The position numbers and the translations under genes were made by a program. Shown piece after piece: positions 48,815-58,066 of a DNA stretch of 64,000 nt (position 1 is its first letter; every line of letters begins with the position of its first letter). Source of the DNA: Enterobacter cloacae (GTDB lineage Bacteria; Pseudomonadota; Gammaproteobacteria; Enterobacterales; Enterobacteriaceae). The stretch is taken from the NCBI GenBank assembly GCA_014169315.1, contig AP022133.1:4340001-4404000 (forward strand), read 5' to 3'. The notes beneath the pieces are model-generated. The model was not told the origin of the DNA. It saw nothing but the letters and a program-made list of their open reading frames with translations, and did not search any database.

Positions 48815-50232
48815 ACACCTTATTTAATCAGCCCCTGAAAGTAGTGAATGTCGGGCTTCAGAGCTTTGCCAGTAATATCCAGAAAGTCGGTGGCGAGGTT
48901 ATCGCACTCAGCTGGCAACCCCCTGCGCTGGGCAATATCGATGCCGGACACGATCTTGCCTCTCTGCTGCATCACCCCTTAGTAGAACACGCCAACCAGA
49001 TTGCGATGGCGCGTTACCTCAGTGCCCAGCCGGCTCTGGTGGATGTCATGCCGGCCAGCGAAGCGATTCCCGAAATGGCTCATCGCAAACTCATCCTGCA
49101 TTCCGGCCCGCCCATTCGCTGGGAAAACATGTGCGGCCCGGTGAAAGGGGCCATTGTGGGTGCAATGTTGTTTGAAGGCTGGGCTAGCGGCCATGAAGAG
49201 GCCGAGAGACAGATCCTGGCGGGAGAGGTAGCACTTGAGCCATGTCATCACCATCACGCCGTTGGGCCGATGGCTGGCATTATCAGCCCGTCTATGCCGC
49301 TGTGGGTTATTGAAAATAAAACCAACGGACAACGCGCCTTCAGCAATTTTAACGAAGGGTTAGGTAAGGTTTTACGCTTTGGTGCCAACAACGAAGAAGT
49401 GCTCGAACGTCTGTGCTGGATGCGCGATGAGCTGGGACCTGCGCTTAAAGCCGCCGTGCGTCACCTGGGCGAGCTGGAGTTAAAACCGCTGATGGCACAG
49501 GCGTTACATATGGGTGATGAAGTCCATAACCGTAACGCCGCAGCAACCGGTCTACTGATCAAACGCCTGCTGCCCGCGCTACTGGCCTGCAACTTGCCTG
49601 GTACGAGCGTACAAAAGGTCGTGGCCTTTATCACCAGCAACGATCACTTCTTCCTCAACCTGTCGATGGCGGCCTGTAAAGCCATGATGGACGCAGCCGC
49701 CGGTGTGCCATTCAGTTCAATGGTTACGGTGATGGCACGCAACGGTGTTAATTTCGGCATTCGCTTGTCCGGCACCGGAGAGCAATGGTTCCAGGCTCCA
49801 GCCAACGCGGTCGAAGGGCTATTTTTCCCGGGCTATGGCGTGGACGATGCTGCCGCAGATCTTGGTGATAGCGCCATTACGGAAACCGCCGGCGTGGGTG
49901 GATTTGCAATGGCATCTTCCCCTGCAATTGTAAAATTTGTCGGTGGAACCCCCGCAGATGCGACCAACAATAGCCGCCGCATGCAGTCAATTACCCTGGG
50001 TGGTAACCCGGCCTTCACACTGCCAGCCCTGAACTTTGCCCCGACGGCTGCCGGTATCGACGCCCGCAAGGTCGCCGACCGCGGTATTTTACCCGTCATC
50101 AACACCGGGATTGCGCACAAACAGGCCGGCATCGGCCAGATTGGAGCGGGCATCACGACCGCTCCCATGCCCTGCTTTGTCGAGGCAATTTCCACACTGG
50201 CGCAGATCGTTGCAAAAGGAGAACCACAATGA
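48811..50232 (+). CDS. YlbE-like DUF1116 protein, partner of FdrA
   Basis: 473 residues of the DUF1116 (YlbE/AllG) family, recognised by PALVDVMPASEAIPEM, HSGPPIRWENMCGPVKGA, AVGPMAGIISPSMP, GDEVHNRNAAAT and RNGVNFGIRLSG. It has no signal peptide or TM helix. It overlaps both neighbours by 4 bases (ATGA), so FdrA, this protein and the carbamate kinase should be made in balanced amounts. In E. coli the complex also needs a DUF2877 protein (YlbF/AllH), which is not encoded in this block. Confidence 0.88.
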   Translation: MNTLFNQPLKVVNVGLQSFASNIQKVGGEVIALSWQPPALGNIDAGHDLASLLHHPLVEHANQIAMARYLSAQPALVDVMPASEAIPEMAHRKLILHSGPPIRWENMCGPVKGAIVGAMLFEGWASGHEEAERQILAGEVALEPCHHHHAVGPMAGIISPSMPLWVIENKTNGQRAFSNFNEGLGKVLRFGANNEEVLERLCWMRDELGPALKAAVRHLGELELKPLMAQALHMGDEVHNRNAAATGLLIKRLLPALLACNLPGTSVQKVVAFITSNDHFFLNLSMAACKAMMDAAAGVPFSSMVTVMARNGVNFGIRLSGTGEQWFQAPANAVEGLFFPGYGVDDAAADLGDSAITETAGVGGFAMASSPAIVKFVGGTPADATNNSRRMQSITLGGNPAFTLPALNFAPTAAGIDARKVADRGILPVINTGIAHKQAGIGQIGAGITTAPMPCFVEAISTLAQIVAKGEPQ

Positions 50233-51188
50233 GCAGGCCATTGGCTGTCGTTGCTGTCGGTGGTAACGCCCTGATCCAGGACGATCGACGGAATAGCATT
50301 CCCGATCAATACGATGCGGTGATTGAAAGCGTTGAACATATCACCGATATGGTCGAGGCCGGGTGGGATCTGGTATTGACCCACGGCAATGGCCCGCAGG
50401 TAGGGTTTATTTTACGCCGTTCCGAACTGGCGAGCGGTGAAGTTGCCCCCGTCCCACTGGATTACGCCGTGGGCGATACCCAGGGCGCAATCGGCTATAT
50501 GTTCCAGAAAGCGCTGCATAACGCCCTGGCACGTCGCGGTATTCACAAACCCGTTATTGCTCTGGTGACGCAAACACGGGTCAGTGAGGAGGATGACGCC
50601 TTCGCAAACCCAACCAAACCTATCGGTGCATTCCTTGATGAAGCGACCGCCCGCGAACGTCAGCAGCAACTCGGCTGGACACTGATGGAAGATGCGGGCC
50701 GGGGCTGGCGACGCACCGTGCCTTCTCCCTCACCTCTGGAAATCATTGAACACAACACCATTGCCCAACTGGTGAAGCAGGGCTATATCGTCATCGCCTG
50801 CGGCGGTGGCGGGATCCCGGTCGTTCGCGATGCACAACAACAGCTGAAAGGCGTCGAGGCGGTGATTGATAAAGATCGCGCGTCTGCTCTGCTCGCCAGC
50901 CAACTGCAAGCCGATTTGCTGCTCATTCCCACCGGGGTAGAAAAAGTGGCGATCAACTTCGGCACGCCCCGGCAGCAATGGCTGGACACCCTTACCGTCG
51001 AACAAGCCCAGGCGCTCGTGCAAGAGGGGCAATTTGGGGTCGGTAGCATGCAACCGAAAGTCGAAGCAATTCTCGATTTTGTGAACACCAGCCAACAACA
51101 GGGTAAATACGCCAGCGGTCTGATCACCAGCCCGCAGGCCATTAAAGCCGCCCTTTCACACCAGAGCGGAACCTGGATCACCCCATAA
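50229..51188 (+). CDS. Carbamate kinase (catabolic)
   Basis: Makes ATP from ADP and carbamoyl phosphate, releasing carbamate that breaks down to CO2 and ammonia. 319 residues of the amino-acid-kinase family: VAVGGNAL near 8-15, LTHGNGPQVG near 49, QGAIGYM, IACGGGGIPV near 198, VIDKDRA and GSMQPKVEAI. Close to ArcC/YbcF type. The ATG overlaps the YlbE-like stop. Placed after FdrA/YlbE it would be the energy-conserving last step, as ybcF is for the allantoin pathway. No arginine deiminase genes are nearby, which argues against an arginine role. Confidence 0.93.
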   Translation: MSRPLAVVAVGGNALIQDDRRNSIPDQYDAVIESVEHITDMVEAGWDLVLTHGNGPQVGFILRRSELASGEVAPVPLDYAVGDTQGAIGYMFQKALHNALARRGIHKPVIALVTQTRVSEEDDAFANPTKPIGAFLDEATARERQQQLGWTLMEDAGRGWRRTVPSPSPLEIIEHNTIAQLVKQGYIVIACGGGGIPVVRDAQQQLKGVEAVIDKDRASALLASQLQADLLLIPTGVEKVAINFGTPRQQWLDTLTVEQAQALVQEGQFGVGSMQPKVEAILDFVNTSQQQGKYASGLITSPQAIKAALSHQSGTWITP

Positions 51189-51206
51189 CATTTACCGGAG
51201 AATAAT

Positions 51207-51599
51207 ATGACAACCACTACTCTGCTGGCTGTGAATGGCACCCTGATGCGCGGCCTGGAATTGAACAAAAACATGCTCAAGGCAGGCGGTGTATTCGTAC
51301 GCGAAGACCTCACCGACGCGCACTATCGCCTGTGGAGCATTAACGACAGACACCCTGGGATGATCCGCGTCGCACAAGGCGGCACGCAGGTTGCGCTGGA
51401 GATTTGGGCGCTTCCGCTCGCCAGTTTTGCCGAATTACTGATGAGTGAACCTGCGGGGCTGGTCATCGGTAAAGTCAAACTCGCCGATGGCAGCGAAGTG
51501 CTGGGCGTGCTGGCGGAAAACTGGCTCACGGAGGGTCAACGCGAAATCACAGAACAGGGAAGCTGGCGACAGTACACCGGCCATTTCCACACGGCGTAA
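51207..51599 (+). CDS. Stand-alone allophanate-hydrolase C-terminal-type domain protein
   Basis: 130 residues that resemble the C-terminal domain of allophanate hydrolase (AtzF), a gamma-glutamylcyclotransferase-like fold: VNGTLMRGLELN, YRLWSIND, HPGMIRV, GGTQVALEIWALP, and IGKVKLADGSEVLGVL. The N-terminal amidase part of AtzF is absent here and elsewhere in the window. In AtzF the C-domain decarboxylates N-carboxycarbamate to carbamate. GGAG ribosome site before ATG, 18 bases after the kinase gene. Function as a separate protein is unknown; an enzyme handling an allophanate-derived product is my inference. Confidence 0.72.
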   Translation: MTTTTLLAVNGTLMRGLELNKNMLKAGGVFVREDLTDAHYRLWSINDRHPGMIRVAQGGTQVALEIWALPLASFAELLMSEPAGLVIGKVKLADGSEVLGVLAENWLTEGQREITEQGSWRQYTGHFHTA

Positions 51600-51623
51600 C
51601 GCGCACTTCAGAGGGAACAAGAT

Positions 51624-52847
51624 ATGCGTAAAACAGAAGAGAGTCTTCACACTGCGTCAGGGTTACGGATCGCCATGATTTTGCTTGGGATCGCCGTTAC
51701 GCCGGTTCTGCTGTCATCTTCAAGTCTGGGTAACCAGCTTTCCAGCGGCAGCCTGATGAGTGTGGTATTGCTGGGTGGACTCATCCTCACCATTTTGTCT
51801 GCCATTACCATCAGCGTGGGCGAAAAAGCCCGCCTGCCAACGTACGGTATTGTGAAATATGCGTTTGGCGAAAAAGGCGCGATCGCTATCAATATCCTGA
51901 TGGCCATCAGTCTGTTCGGCTGGATTGCGGTAACCGCCAGCATGTTCGGTCATTCCGTGCATGATTTGCTCACACAGCATGGGCTGAATGTTCCACTGCC
52001 GCTGCTGGTCGCTGCGGGATGTGTGATTTTTGTCGCCTCTACCGCGTTTGGCTTTGCGGTATTAGGGAAAGTCGCCCAGATTGCCGTCCCTGTAATTGTG
52101 CTGGTTCTGTGTTACATCCTGTATGTTGCCACCCACAGCGACATAGCAATGCCGCAAACCGTTGTCAGTATGAATACTGGCGTTGCCGTATCGACCGTCG
52201 TTGGCACGATCATCGTTCTGGTCGCGACTCTGCCGGACTTTGGCAGTTTCGTGCATAACCGCAAGCACGCCCTGATCGCGGCGGGGCTGACGTTTCTGGT
52301 TGCCTACCCCCTGCTGTACTGGGCTGGCGCGACGCCCAGCGCCATTAGCGGCCAGGGTTCCCTGCTGGGTGCGATGACAGTCTTTGGTGCCGTACTGCCT
52401 GCCGCGCTGTTGCTGATTTTCGCCTGCGTAACGGGTAATGCCGGGAATATGTTCCAGGGCACGCTGGTCGTGTCAACGTTACTGACCCGCTTTCCTAAAT
52501 GGCAAATAACCCTCGCGCTGGGGGGATTGTCTGCCATCGTCGGTAGCCTGGATATTATGGCGTGGTTTATCCCGTTCCTGCTGTTCCTCGGTATTGCCCC
52601 CCCCCCGGTCGCCGGAATTTATATTGCCGATTTCTTCATGTACCGCCGCAACGGTTACCAGGATTCCGTTCTGACGCAGGAACCACAAATTAAAGCGCTG
52701 ACGTTTGTCGCGTGGATTTCAGGCGCTGTTGTAGGTTTTATGACCGTGAAAGGGGTGTTCACTCTGACCACTATTCCGTCGGTAGACTCCATTGTTGTGG
52801 CCTGTATTGCATACGCGCTGCTCAGTCGTCTGGGTCAACACCGATAG
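51624..52847 (+). CDS. NCS1-family permease (cytosine/purine/allantoin type)
   Basis: 407-residue integral membrane protein with about 11-12 TM helices, resembling CodB-type NCS1 symporters: LSSSSLGNQLSSGS near the N-terminus, LPTYGIVKYAFGEKGA in TM2-3, and the conserved ATLPDFGSFVHNRKHAL loop. Likely imports the substrate of this operon (a nucleobase, hydantoin or ureido compound) with H+ or Na+. AGGGA ribosome site, 24 bases after the previous gene. The coding sequence contains a run of 10 C at 52597-52606, described separately. Confidence 0.87.
   Translation: MRKTEESLHTASGLRIAMILLGIAVTPVLLSSSSLGNQLSSGSLMSVVLLGGLILTILSAITISVGEKARLPTYGIVKYAFGEKGAIAINILMAISLFGWIAVTASMFGHSVHDLLTQHGLNVPLPLLVAAGCVIFVASTAFGFAVLGKVAQIAVPVIVLVLCYILYVATHSDIAMPQTVVSMNTGVAVSTVVGTIIVLVATLPDFGSFVHNRKHALIAAGLTFLVAYPLLYWAGATPSAISGQGSLLGAMTVFGAVLPAALLLIFACVTGNAGNMFQGTLVVSTLLTRFPKWQITLALGGLSAIVGSLDIMAWFIPFLLFLGIAPPPVAGIYIADFFMYRRNGYQDSVLTQEPQIKALTFVAWISGAVVGFMTVKGVFTLTTIPSVDSIVVACIAYALLSRLGQHR
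52597..52606 (+). repeat. Run of ten C inside the permease gene
   Basis: The codons GCC-CCC-CCC-CCG (Ala-Pro-Pro-Pro in GIAPPPVAG) create a 10-base C homopolymer. Loss or gain of one base would shift the frame after residue about 328 and remove the last TM helices. I noticed no other homopolymer this long in the coding regions. Confidence 0.9.
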
Positions 52848-52874
52848 TTCCTGCGTATAATTGGCACACTTTTA

Positions 52875-52901
52875 CGGCTGAATCGAACCCGGGTTCAGCC
52901 G
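52875..52901. other. Hairpin between permease and LysR regulator genes
   Basis: Arms CGGCTGAA/TTCAGCCG (52875-52882, 52894-52901) enclose CGAACCCGGG. It lies in the 77-base gap before the regulator; there is no T-run, so a full stop of transcription is unlikely. It could be an attenuating or stabilising hairpin. Confidence 0.45.
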
Positions 52902-52924
52902 CTCTCTGCCGACCAGGAAACCCT

Positions 52925-53830
52925 ATGTTTATTTCTGACGAAACTCTCCGCGTGATCCATCTGGTCGCCAGACACCAGAGCATTACGACTGCCGCCGAGC
53001 AGCTAAACAAAGTCCCGTCCGCCATTAGCTATACCATCAAAAAAACGGAAGAAGCGCTTGGCGCAGAACTGTTTCTTCGCAAAGGACGCTACATCGAACT
53101 CACGCCAGCGGGCAGCTATTTTATTGAACACAGCAAAACGATCCTCGGCGATCTGGAAGCACTCAGACGTAACACGGTGTTGATCCACGATGGCATTGAA
53201 CGTGAATTAACGATTGCGGTAAACAACATCATTCCCACCGCCGTGCTGGTCGAGTTCATCCGCGATTTTGAACAACAATTCTCGTCAACGACACTGACGC
53301 TGAATCTTGAAGTCTACAACGGTTGTTGGGATGCACTGTACGGCAGACGGGCAGATCTGGTGATTGGTGCGCCCCATGCCGTTCCCGGCAGCGAGGGCAT
53401 TATCAGCGCCCCTTTAGGGCAGCTGGAATGGGACTTTGTCGTCAGCCCACAGCATCCGCTCGCGGGTGCCCGACACCCGCTCGACAACGCTGAACTGCGT
53501 CACTATTCGGCCGTGTGTATTCGTGACACATCCATCAGCATCGCACCGCAACAGGCCTGGCTGCTGGAGGGGCAAAAACCGCTTTTTGTGCCTGATTTCA
53601 CCACCGCCATTGCATTAATCGAGCAAAATGTGGGGATTGGCTATATTCCGCACCATCTGGCGCTACCGTTGCTCAACAGGGGAACGCTACTCAAAAAACC
53701 GATGCGTGAACACAAACATGCCACAACGCTTTTTCTGGCAGCCCGTTCAGACGGTATGGGGAAAGTGTGCCGCTGGTGCATGGACTACCTGCAGCACCCG
53801 GCCTTAAGTGCAAGGCTAAGCGGGGGATAA
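52925..53830 (+). CDS. LysR-family transcriptional regulator of the accessory operon
   Basis: 301 residues from ATG 52925 (MFISDETLRVIHL), with AGGAAA upstream; the frame is open into the permease gene but that extension has no family match. N-terminal winged helix with VARHQSITTAAEQLNKVPSAISYTIKK at about 12-38, then a type 2 periplasmic-binding-protein effector domain. It is the last gene of the block and on the same strand, so probably co-transcribed. It presumably binds an inducer related to the permease substrate and acts at the promoter before 46442; no operator was identified. Confidence 0.9.
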   Translation: MFISDETLRVIHLVARHQSITTAAEQLNKVPSAISYTIKKTEEALGAELFLRKGRYIELTPAGSYFIEHSKTILGDLEALRRNTVLIHDGIERELTIAVNNIIPTAVLVEFIRDFEQQFSSTTLTLNLEVYNGCWDALYGRRADLVIGAPHAVPGSEGIISAPLGQLEWDFVVSPQHPLAGARHPLDNAELRHYSAVCIRDTSISIAPQQAWLLEGQKPLFVPDFTTAIALIEQNVGIGYIPHHLALPLLNRGTLLKKPMREHKHATTLFLAARSDGMGKVCRWCMDYLQHPALSARLSGG

Positions 53831-53833
53831 AAC

Positions 53834-53858
53834 ACCTCTCCACAATGAAGGGAGAGGT
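53834..53858. terminator. Bidirectional terminator between the LysR gene and metE
   Basis: Stem ACCTCTCC/GGAGAGGT (53834-53841, 53851-53858) with Ts following on the plus strand and As before it that give Ts on the minus strand. It lies exactly between two converging genes. Confidence 0.8.
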
Positions 53859-53865
53859 TTTCCGG

Positions 53866-56127
53866 TTACGCCTGACGCAGATTCTGCGCCGCCTTCACCA
53901 TGTTTGCCAGCGCCGCGCGGGTTTCCGGCCAACCGCGGGTTTTCAGGCCGCAGTCCGGGTTCACCCACAGACGCTCCGCCGGGATACGCTGAGCCGCTTT
54001 CTGCAATAAGGCTTCAATCCATTCTACGTCCGGCACGTTCGGTGAGTGGATGTCATACACGCCCGGCCCGATTTCGTTCGGGTAGTCGAACTCTTCGAAT
54101 GACTCCAGCAGTTCCATGTCTGAACGTGATGTCTCAATAGTGATCACATCAGCATCCAGCGCAGCAATGGAATCCATGATGTCGTTAAACTCGCAGTAAC
54201 ACATATGGGTGTGGATCTGCGTGTCGTCCTTCGCGACGGCGGCGTTGATGCGGAAGGCTTCCACGCCCCAGGCCAGATACGCATCCCAGTCGCTGCGACG
54301 CAGCGGCAGACCTTCGCGCAGTGCCGGTTCATCAATCTGGATGATGCCAATGCCCGCCGCTTCCAGATCCGCCACTTCGTCACGCAGCGCCAGTGCAATC
54401 TGTTTCGCGATGGTTTCGCGGCTTACGTCTTCACGCGGGAACGACCAGCAGAGGATCGTCACTGGGCCGGTGAGCATGCCTTTCACCGGTTTGTCGGTGA
54501 GAGATTGCGCATACTTCGCCCACTCAACGGTGATCGCTTCCGGGCGACTGACATCGCCGATCACCACCGGCGGCTTCACGCAGCGGGAGCCGTAGCTCTG
54601 CACCCAGCCGTTCTGGGTAAAGACGAAGCCGTCCAGGTGTTCACCAAAGTATTCCACCATGTCGTTACGCTCGGCTTCACCATGTACCAGCACGTCCAGA
54701 CCTAAGCGTTCCTGCTCGATAATCGCCTGTTTGATGTGTTCAGCGATGCCGGTGCGATAGTGGTTCGCATCCAGGTTGCCCTTTTTGAAGTCCAGACGCA
54801 GGCCGCGGATCTCCGTTGTCTGCGGGAAAGAACCGATTGTGGTGGTCGGCCACGCAGGCAGGCTGAAGCGGGCGCGCTGGGCTTCGGCACGCACGCTGTA
54901 AGCGTTCTGACGCTGGCTGTCCTGCGCCGTGATGGCCGCCAGACGTTTTTCGACCGCCGCATTGTGAACGCGGGTGGAGTGACGACGTGCCTGAATCGGC
55001 GCGCTCCATTCGGTAATCGCCGCCGTATCGCCCGTGTTCAGCGCATCACGCAGCAGCGACAGCTCTTCACATTTCTGCAGGGCGAAGGCAAACCAGCTTT
55101 TCACTTCCGCATCCAGGCGGGTTTCCACACTCAGATCGATGGGGCTATGCAGCAGGGAGCAGGAAGAGGCGACCCACAGATCGCGTTTACCGACGACATC
55201 TTTAATCTGTGCATACTTCTCCGTCAGATCGGCACGCCAGACGTTGCGACCGTTGACCAGACCCGCCGAGAGCAGCCAGTCCGTTGGCAGACGCTTGTGC
55301 AGCTCCGCCACATCATCTTTGCCATGAACCAGGTCAACGTGCAGCCCCTGAACCGGCAGCGCCGCGATCGTGTCGAGGTTTGGCGTGACACCTTCAAAGT
55401 ACGTGGTCAGCAGCAGCTTCACCTGACCCGTCAGCGCGTCGTAAGCCGGTTTGAAGGCGTTCAGCCATTCTTTCGGCAGCTCAAGCACCAGCGCTGGCTC
55501 ATCAATTTGCACCCACTGAATGCCGCGTTTACCCAGCTCAATCAACACCTGTTTGTAGACCGGCAAAATATCGTTCAGCAGGCTGAGACGGTCAAATTGC
55601 TCGCCTTTCACTTTACCCAGCCACAGGTACGTAACCGGCCCCAACAGCACAGGTTTTACCTGATGCCCCAGTGCCAGCGCTTCGTCCACTTCGTCCAGCA
55701 GTTGCGTCCAGGTCAGTTTGAACTGCTGGCCTTTTACGAACTCCGGCACCATGTAGTGATAGTTGGTGTTGAACCACTTGGTCATTTCCGCCGCTGCCGC
55801 TGGCTCCCCTGTTGGCGCACGGCCACGGCCAATGCGGAACAGGGTGTCGATATCTACCGATCCATCTTTGTTCTGATGACGAGCCGGCACGTTGCCAAGC
55901 AGCAGGCTGGTGGTCAGAACATGGTCGTACCAGGCGAAATCGCCCACTGGCAGCAGGTCAACACCCGCCTGTTTTTGCTGATCCCAGTGACGGGCACGCA
56001 GCTCGCGGCCAACGGTCAGCAGTTCTTCACGGGTCGTGTTGCCCGCCCAGTAGCTTTCTTGCGCTTTTTTCAGCTCGCGACGCAGGCCAACGCGAGGGAA
56101 ACCGAGAGTGTGATTACGGATTGTCAT
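53866..56127 (-). CDS. metE: Cobalamin-independent methionine synthase MetE
   Basis: Transfers methyl from 5-methyltetrahydropteroyltri-L-glutamate to homocysteine. 753 residues, E. coli length. Two TIM-barrel halves. The N-terminal half begins [18 protein letters not shown]. The C-terminal half holds the zinc site with His and Cys in [11 protein letters not shown] near 641-643 and Cys in [12 protein letters not shown] near 726. Divergent from its activator metR. A MetJ met-box pair lies 30 bases upstream. Confidence 0.98.
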   Translation of the reverse strand: MTIRNHTLGFPRVGLRRELKKAQESYWAGNTTREELLTVGRELRARHWDQQKQAGVDLLPVGDFAWYDHVLTTSLLLGNVPARHQNKDGSVDIDTLFRIGRGRAPTGEPAAAAEMTKWFNTNYHYMVPEFVKGQQFKLTWTQLLDEVDEALALGHQVKPVLLGPVTYLWLGKVKGEQFDRLSLLNDILPVYKQVLIELGKRGIQWVQIDEPALVLELPKEWLNAFKPAYDALTGQVKLLLTTYFEGVTPNLDTIAALPVQGLHVDLVHGKDDVAELHKRLPTDWLLSAGLVNGRNVWRADLTEKYAQIKDVVGKRDLWVASSCSLLHSPIDLSVETRLDAEVKSWFAFALQKCEELSLLRDALNTGDTAAITEWSAPIQARRHSTRVHNAAVEKRLAAITAQDSQRQNAYSVRAEAQRARFSLPAWPTTTIGSFPQTTEIRGLRLDFKKGNLDANHYRTGIAEHIKQAIIEQERLGLDVLVHGEAERNDMVEYFGEHLDGFVFTQNGWVQSYGSRCVKPPVVIGDVSRPEAITVEWAKYAQSLTDKPVKGMLTGPVTILCWSFPREDVSRETIAKQIALALRDEVADLEAAGIGIIQIDEPALREGLPLRRSDWDAYLAWGVEAFRINAAVAKDDTQIHTHMCYCEFNDIMDSIAALDADVITIETSRSDMELLESFEEFDYPNEIGPGVYDIHSPNVPDVEWIEALLQKAAQRIPAERLWVNPDCGLKTRGWPETRAALANMVKAAQNLRQA

Positions 56128-56156
56128 GGTATGCCCCTTGTGAATTTTTACGATTT

Positions 56157-56172
56157 AGACGTCCAGATGTTT
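56157..56172. promoter_or_regulatory. MetJ operator (two tandem met boxes)
   Basis: AGACGTCC followed directly by AGATGTTT, against the 8-base consensus AGACGTCT (seven and five matches). They lie between divergent metE and metR, where MetJ with SAM represses both in E. coli. Confidence 0.8.
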
Positions 56173-56231
56173 ACACATCCATAATTGGCGGTTACTGTAT
56201 ATTCCTCAAGCGCAAAATGTTCATGCCGAAG

Positions 56232-56244
56232 TGAAGGACTTTCA
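56232..56244. promoter_or_regulatory. Possible MetR site at the metR start
   Basis: TGAA-N5-TTCA fits the MetR core consensus exactly but overlaps the metR ribosome site and the first base of its ATG. It could serve autoregulation or be coincidence, since AAGGA in it is also the ribosome site. Confidence 0.35.
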
Positions 56245-57197
56245 TGATCGAGATAAAACACCTGAAAACGCTACAAGCGTTGCGGAACTGCGGTTCTCTC
56301 GCAGCGGCTGCGGCCACACTGCACCAGACCCAGTCCGCCCTTTCTCACCAGTTCAGCGATCTGGAACAACGCCTCGGCTTTCGTCTTTTTGTGCGTAAGA
56401 GTCAGCCGCTACGCTTTACGCCGCAGGGTGAGATCCTGTTGCAGCTGGCCAACCAGGTGCTGCCGCAGATTGCCAGCGCCCTGCAATCCTGCAACGAGCC
56501 GCAGCAAACCAAACTGCGTATCGCAATTGAGTGTCACAGCTGTATTCAGTGGCTGACCCCTGCGCTTGAGAGCTTCCGTCAGAAGTGGCCGCAGGTGGAG
56601 ATGGACTTTAAATCCGGTGTGACGTTTGACCCTCAGCCATCGCTCCAGCAGGGCGAGCTGGATCTGGTCATGACCTCAGACATTCTGCCGCGCAGTGGTC
56701 TGCACTATTCGCCGATGTTTGATTTTGAAGTGCGCCTGGTTCTGGCTCCGGATCACCCTCTGGCCAGTAAAACGCGCATCACGCCGGAAGATCTGGCGAC
56801 GGAAACGCTGCTGATTTACCCGGTGCAGCGCAGCCGCCTGGATATCTGGCGTCACTTCCTGCAGCCCGCAGGTATTAGCCCACAGCTGAAAAGCGTGGAT
56901 AACACCCTGCTGTTGATTCAGATGGTTGCGGCCAGAATGGGTATCGCGGCGCTGCCTCACTGGGTGGTGGAAAGCTTTGAACGCCAGGGTCTGGTCGTGA
57001 CCAAAACCCTGGGTGAAGGACTGTGGAGCCGGCTGTACGCCGCCGTGCGCGACGGCGAGCAGCGTCAGCCAGTAACGGAAGCGTTTATTCGCTCAGCGCG
57101 GAACCACGCGTGCGACCATCTTCCGTTTGTGCGGAGCGCGGAGCGACCCAACGGCGATGTACCCACAGCGAAGCCAGGATCACCGTCCCTCCAGTAA
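56244..57197 (+). CDS. metR: LysR-family methionine regulator MetR
   Basis: Homocysteine-responsive activator of metE and other methionine genes, and repressor of itself. 317 residues, E. coli length. Winged helix [23 protein letters not shown] at residues 11-33 (quoted in part), effector-binding domain to about 300. Its last 113 bases run through the end of convergent yigM, so the C-terminal tail (after about residue 280) is encoded opposite the yigM C-terminus. Confidence 0.97.
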   Translation: MIEIKHLKTLQALRNCGSLAAAAATLHQTQSALSHQFSDLEQRLGFRLFVRKSQPLRFTPQGEILLQLANQVLPQIASALQSCNEPQQTKLRIAIECHSCIQWLTPALESFRQKWPQVEMDFKSGVTFDPQPSLQQGELDLVMTSDILPRSGLHYSPMFDFEVRLVLAPDHPLASKTRITPEDLATETLLIYPVQRSRLDIWRHFLQPAGISPQLKSVDNTLLLIQMVAARMGIAALPHWVVESFERQGLVVTKTLGEGLWSRLYAAVRDGEQRQPVTEAFIRSARNHACDHLPFVRSAERPNGDVPTAKPGSPSLQ

Positions 57198-57984
57198 GGA
57201 AGCTCGGCCAGTGCGGTTGTTCCTGCCAGATGGCGAGGTTCACCAGTAGCCCCGCAGGCACATGAACGTTGTTCATAATCCCCAGCGTACCGGCGTCTAC
57301 CTGTGTAGCGCCGTAGTTCCACATGAAATACCCCAACCCGGATGCCACCACGCCCAGCCAGACCAGAATGCCCCACTGCACGGAGGTGGTCGGCAGTTTT
57401 TGCGGGTTACCGAGCATAAACCACGCCGCCACCGCGACGATAGCAGCCCCCATATAGAACCAGGCGAACGCGTTATGCTGTGGCATCGGACGGGTTTCCA
57501 TCAGGCGTTTGTAGCCAACCATACCAATAGCAAAGCTGATATTCGCCAGCTGCACGAACATCAGGCCAGTCCAGAAGTGATCGCTCACTTTGTCATAGCG
57601 AATAATCGCCGCCCCCACAACCGCCAGCAGCGCACTCAGCACATAGCCCCAGCGTAAGCGACGCTTGCTCAGCAGATCGTAAATCAGCGTGATGTAGAGC
57701 GGTGTCAGCACGGTAAACAACAGGAATTCGGAGACGGACAAGTAGACGTATGCCCGGAAGCTGAACAGATACATGATGCCGAGCTGCATCGCCCCCACCA
57801 GCATGTACAGCAGAATGGTTTTTAGCGACTGCCCGCGAGTACGCAAAAACGGCAGGAACACCAGCGCCGCCAGCCCGACACGCATCAGTACCGAGAAGTA
57901 GCTGTCAACATGTCCGGCAAGGTATTCACCGATCAGGCTAAAGGAGAAGGCCCACAGGATAGTGGTGATAATGAGTAGCGCCAC
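57085..57984 (-). CDS. yigM: DMT-family biotin transporter YigM
   Basis: Ten-helix drug/metabolite transporter-family protein; the E. coli counterpart imports biotin. 299 residues, E. coli length, with two EamA repeats (helices across 1-140 and 145-280), [20 protein letters not shown] at the second repeat start and [19 protein letters not shown]. The positively charged tail overlaps the end of metR. The ATG at 57984 begins [15 protein letters not shown], as in E. coli. Confidence 0.95.
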   Translation of the reverse strand: MALLIITTILWAFSFSLIGEYLAGHVDSYFSVLMRVGLAALVFLPFLRTRGQSLKTILLYMLVGAMQLGIMYLFSFRAYVYLSVSEFLLFTVLTPLYITLIYDLLSKRRLRWGYVLSALLAVVGAAIIRYDKVSDHFWTGLMFVQLANISFAIGMVGYKRLMETRPMPQHNAFAWFYMGAAIVAVAAWFMLGNPQKLPTTSVQWGILVWLGVVASGLGYFMWNYGATQVDAGTLGIMNNVHVPAGLLVNLAIWQEQPHWPSFLTGGTVILASLWVHRRWVAPRSAQTEDGRTRGSALSE

Positions 57985-58066
57985 AATGCTTGTCTCTCAG
58001 AAAGAAGGACAGGCATTGTAGCGAACTACTCAGTTGACAACTGGGCAGTAAATAACCAATTAAAGA

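Noticed and set aside
46159..53865. The accessory block as a prophage or transposon insertion
   Set aside because: No integrase, transposase, target duplication or tRNA attachment site is visible at either edge; only a compact metabolic operon between ysgA and metE.
54736..56184. A 482-codon open frame on the plus strand opposite metE
   Set aside because: It is an antisense shadow of the GC-rich metE codons, with Gln/Arg/His-rich composition and no recognisable motif or ribosome site.
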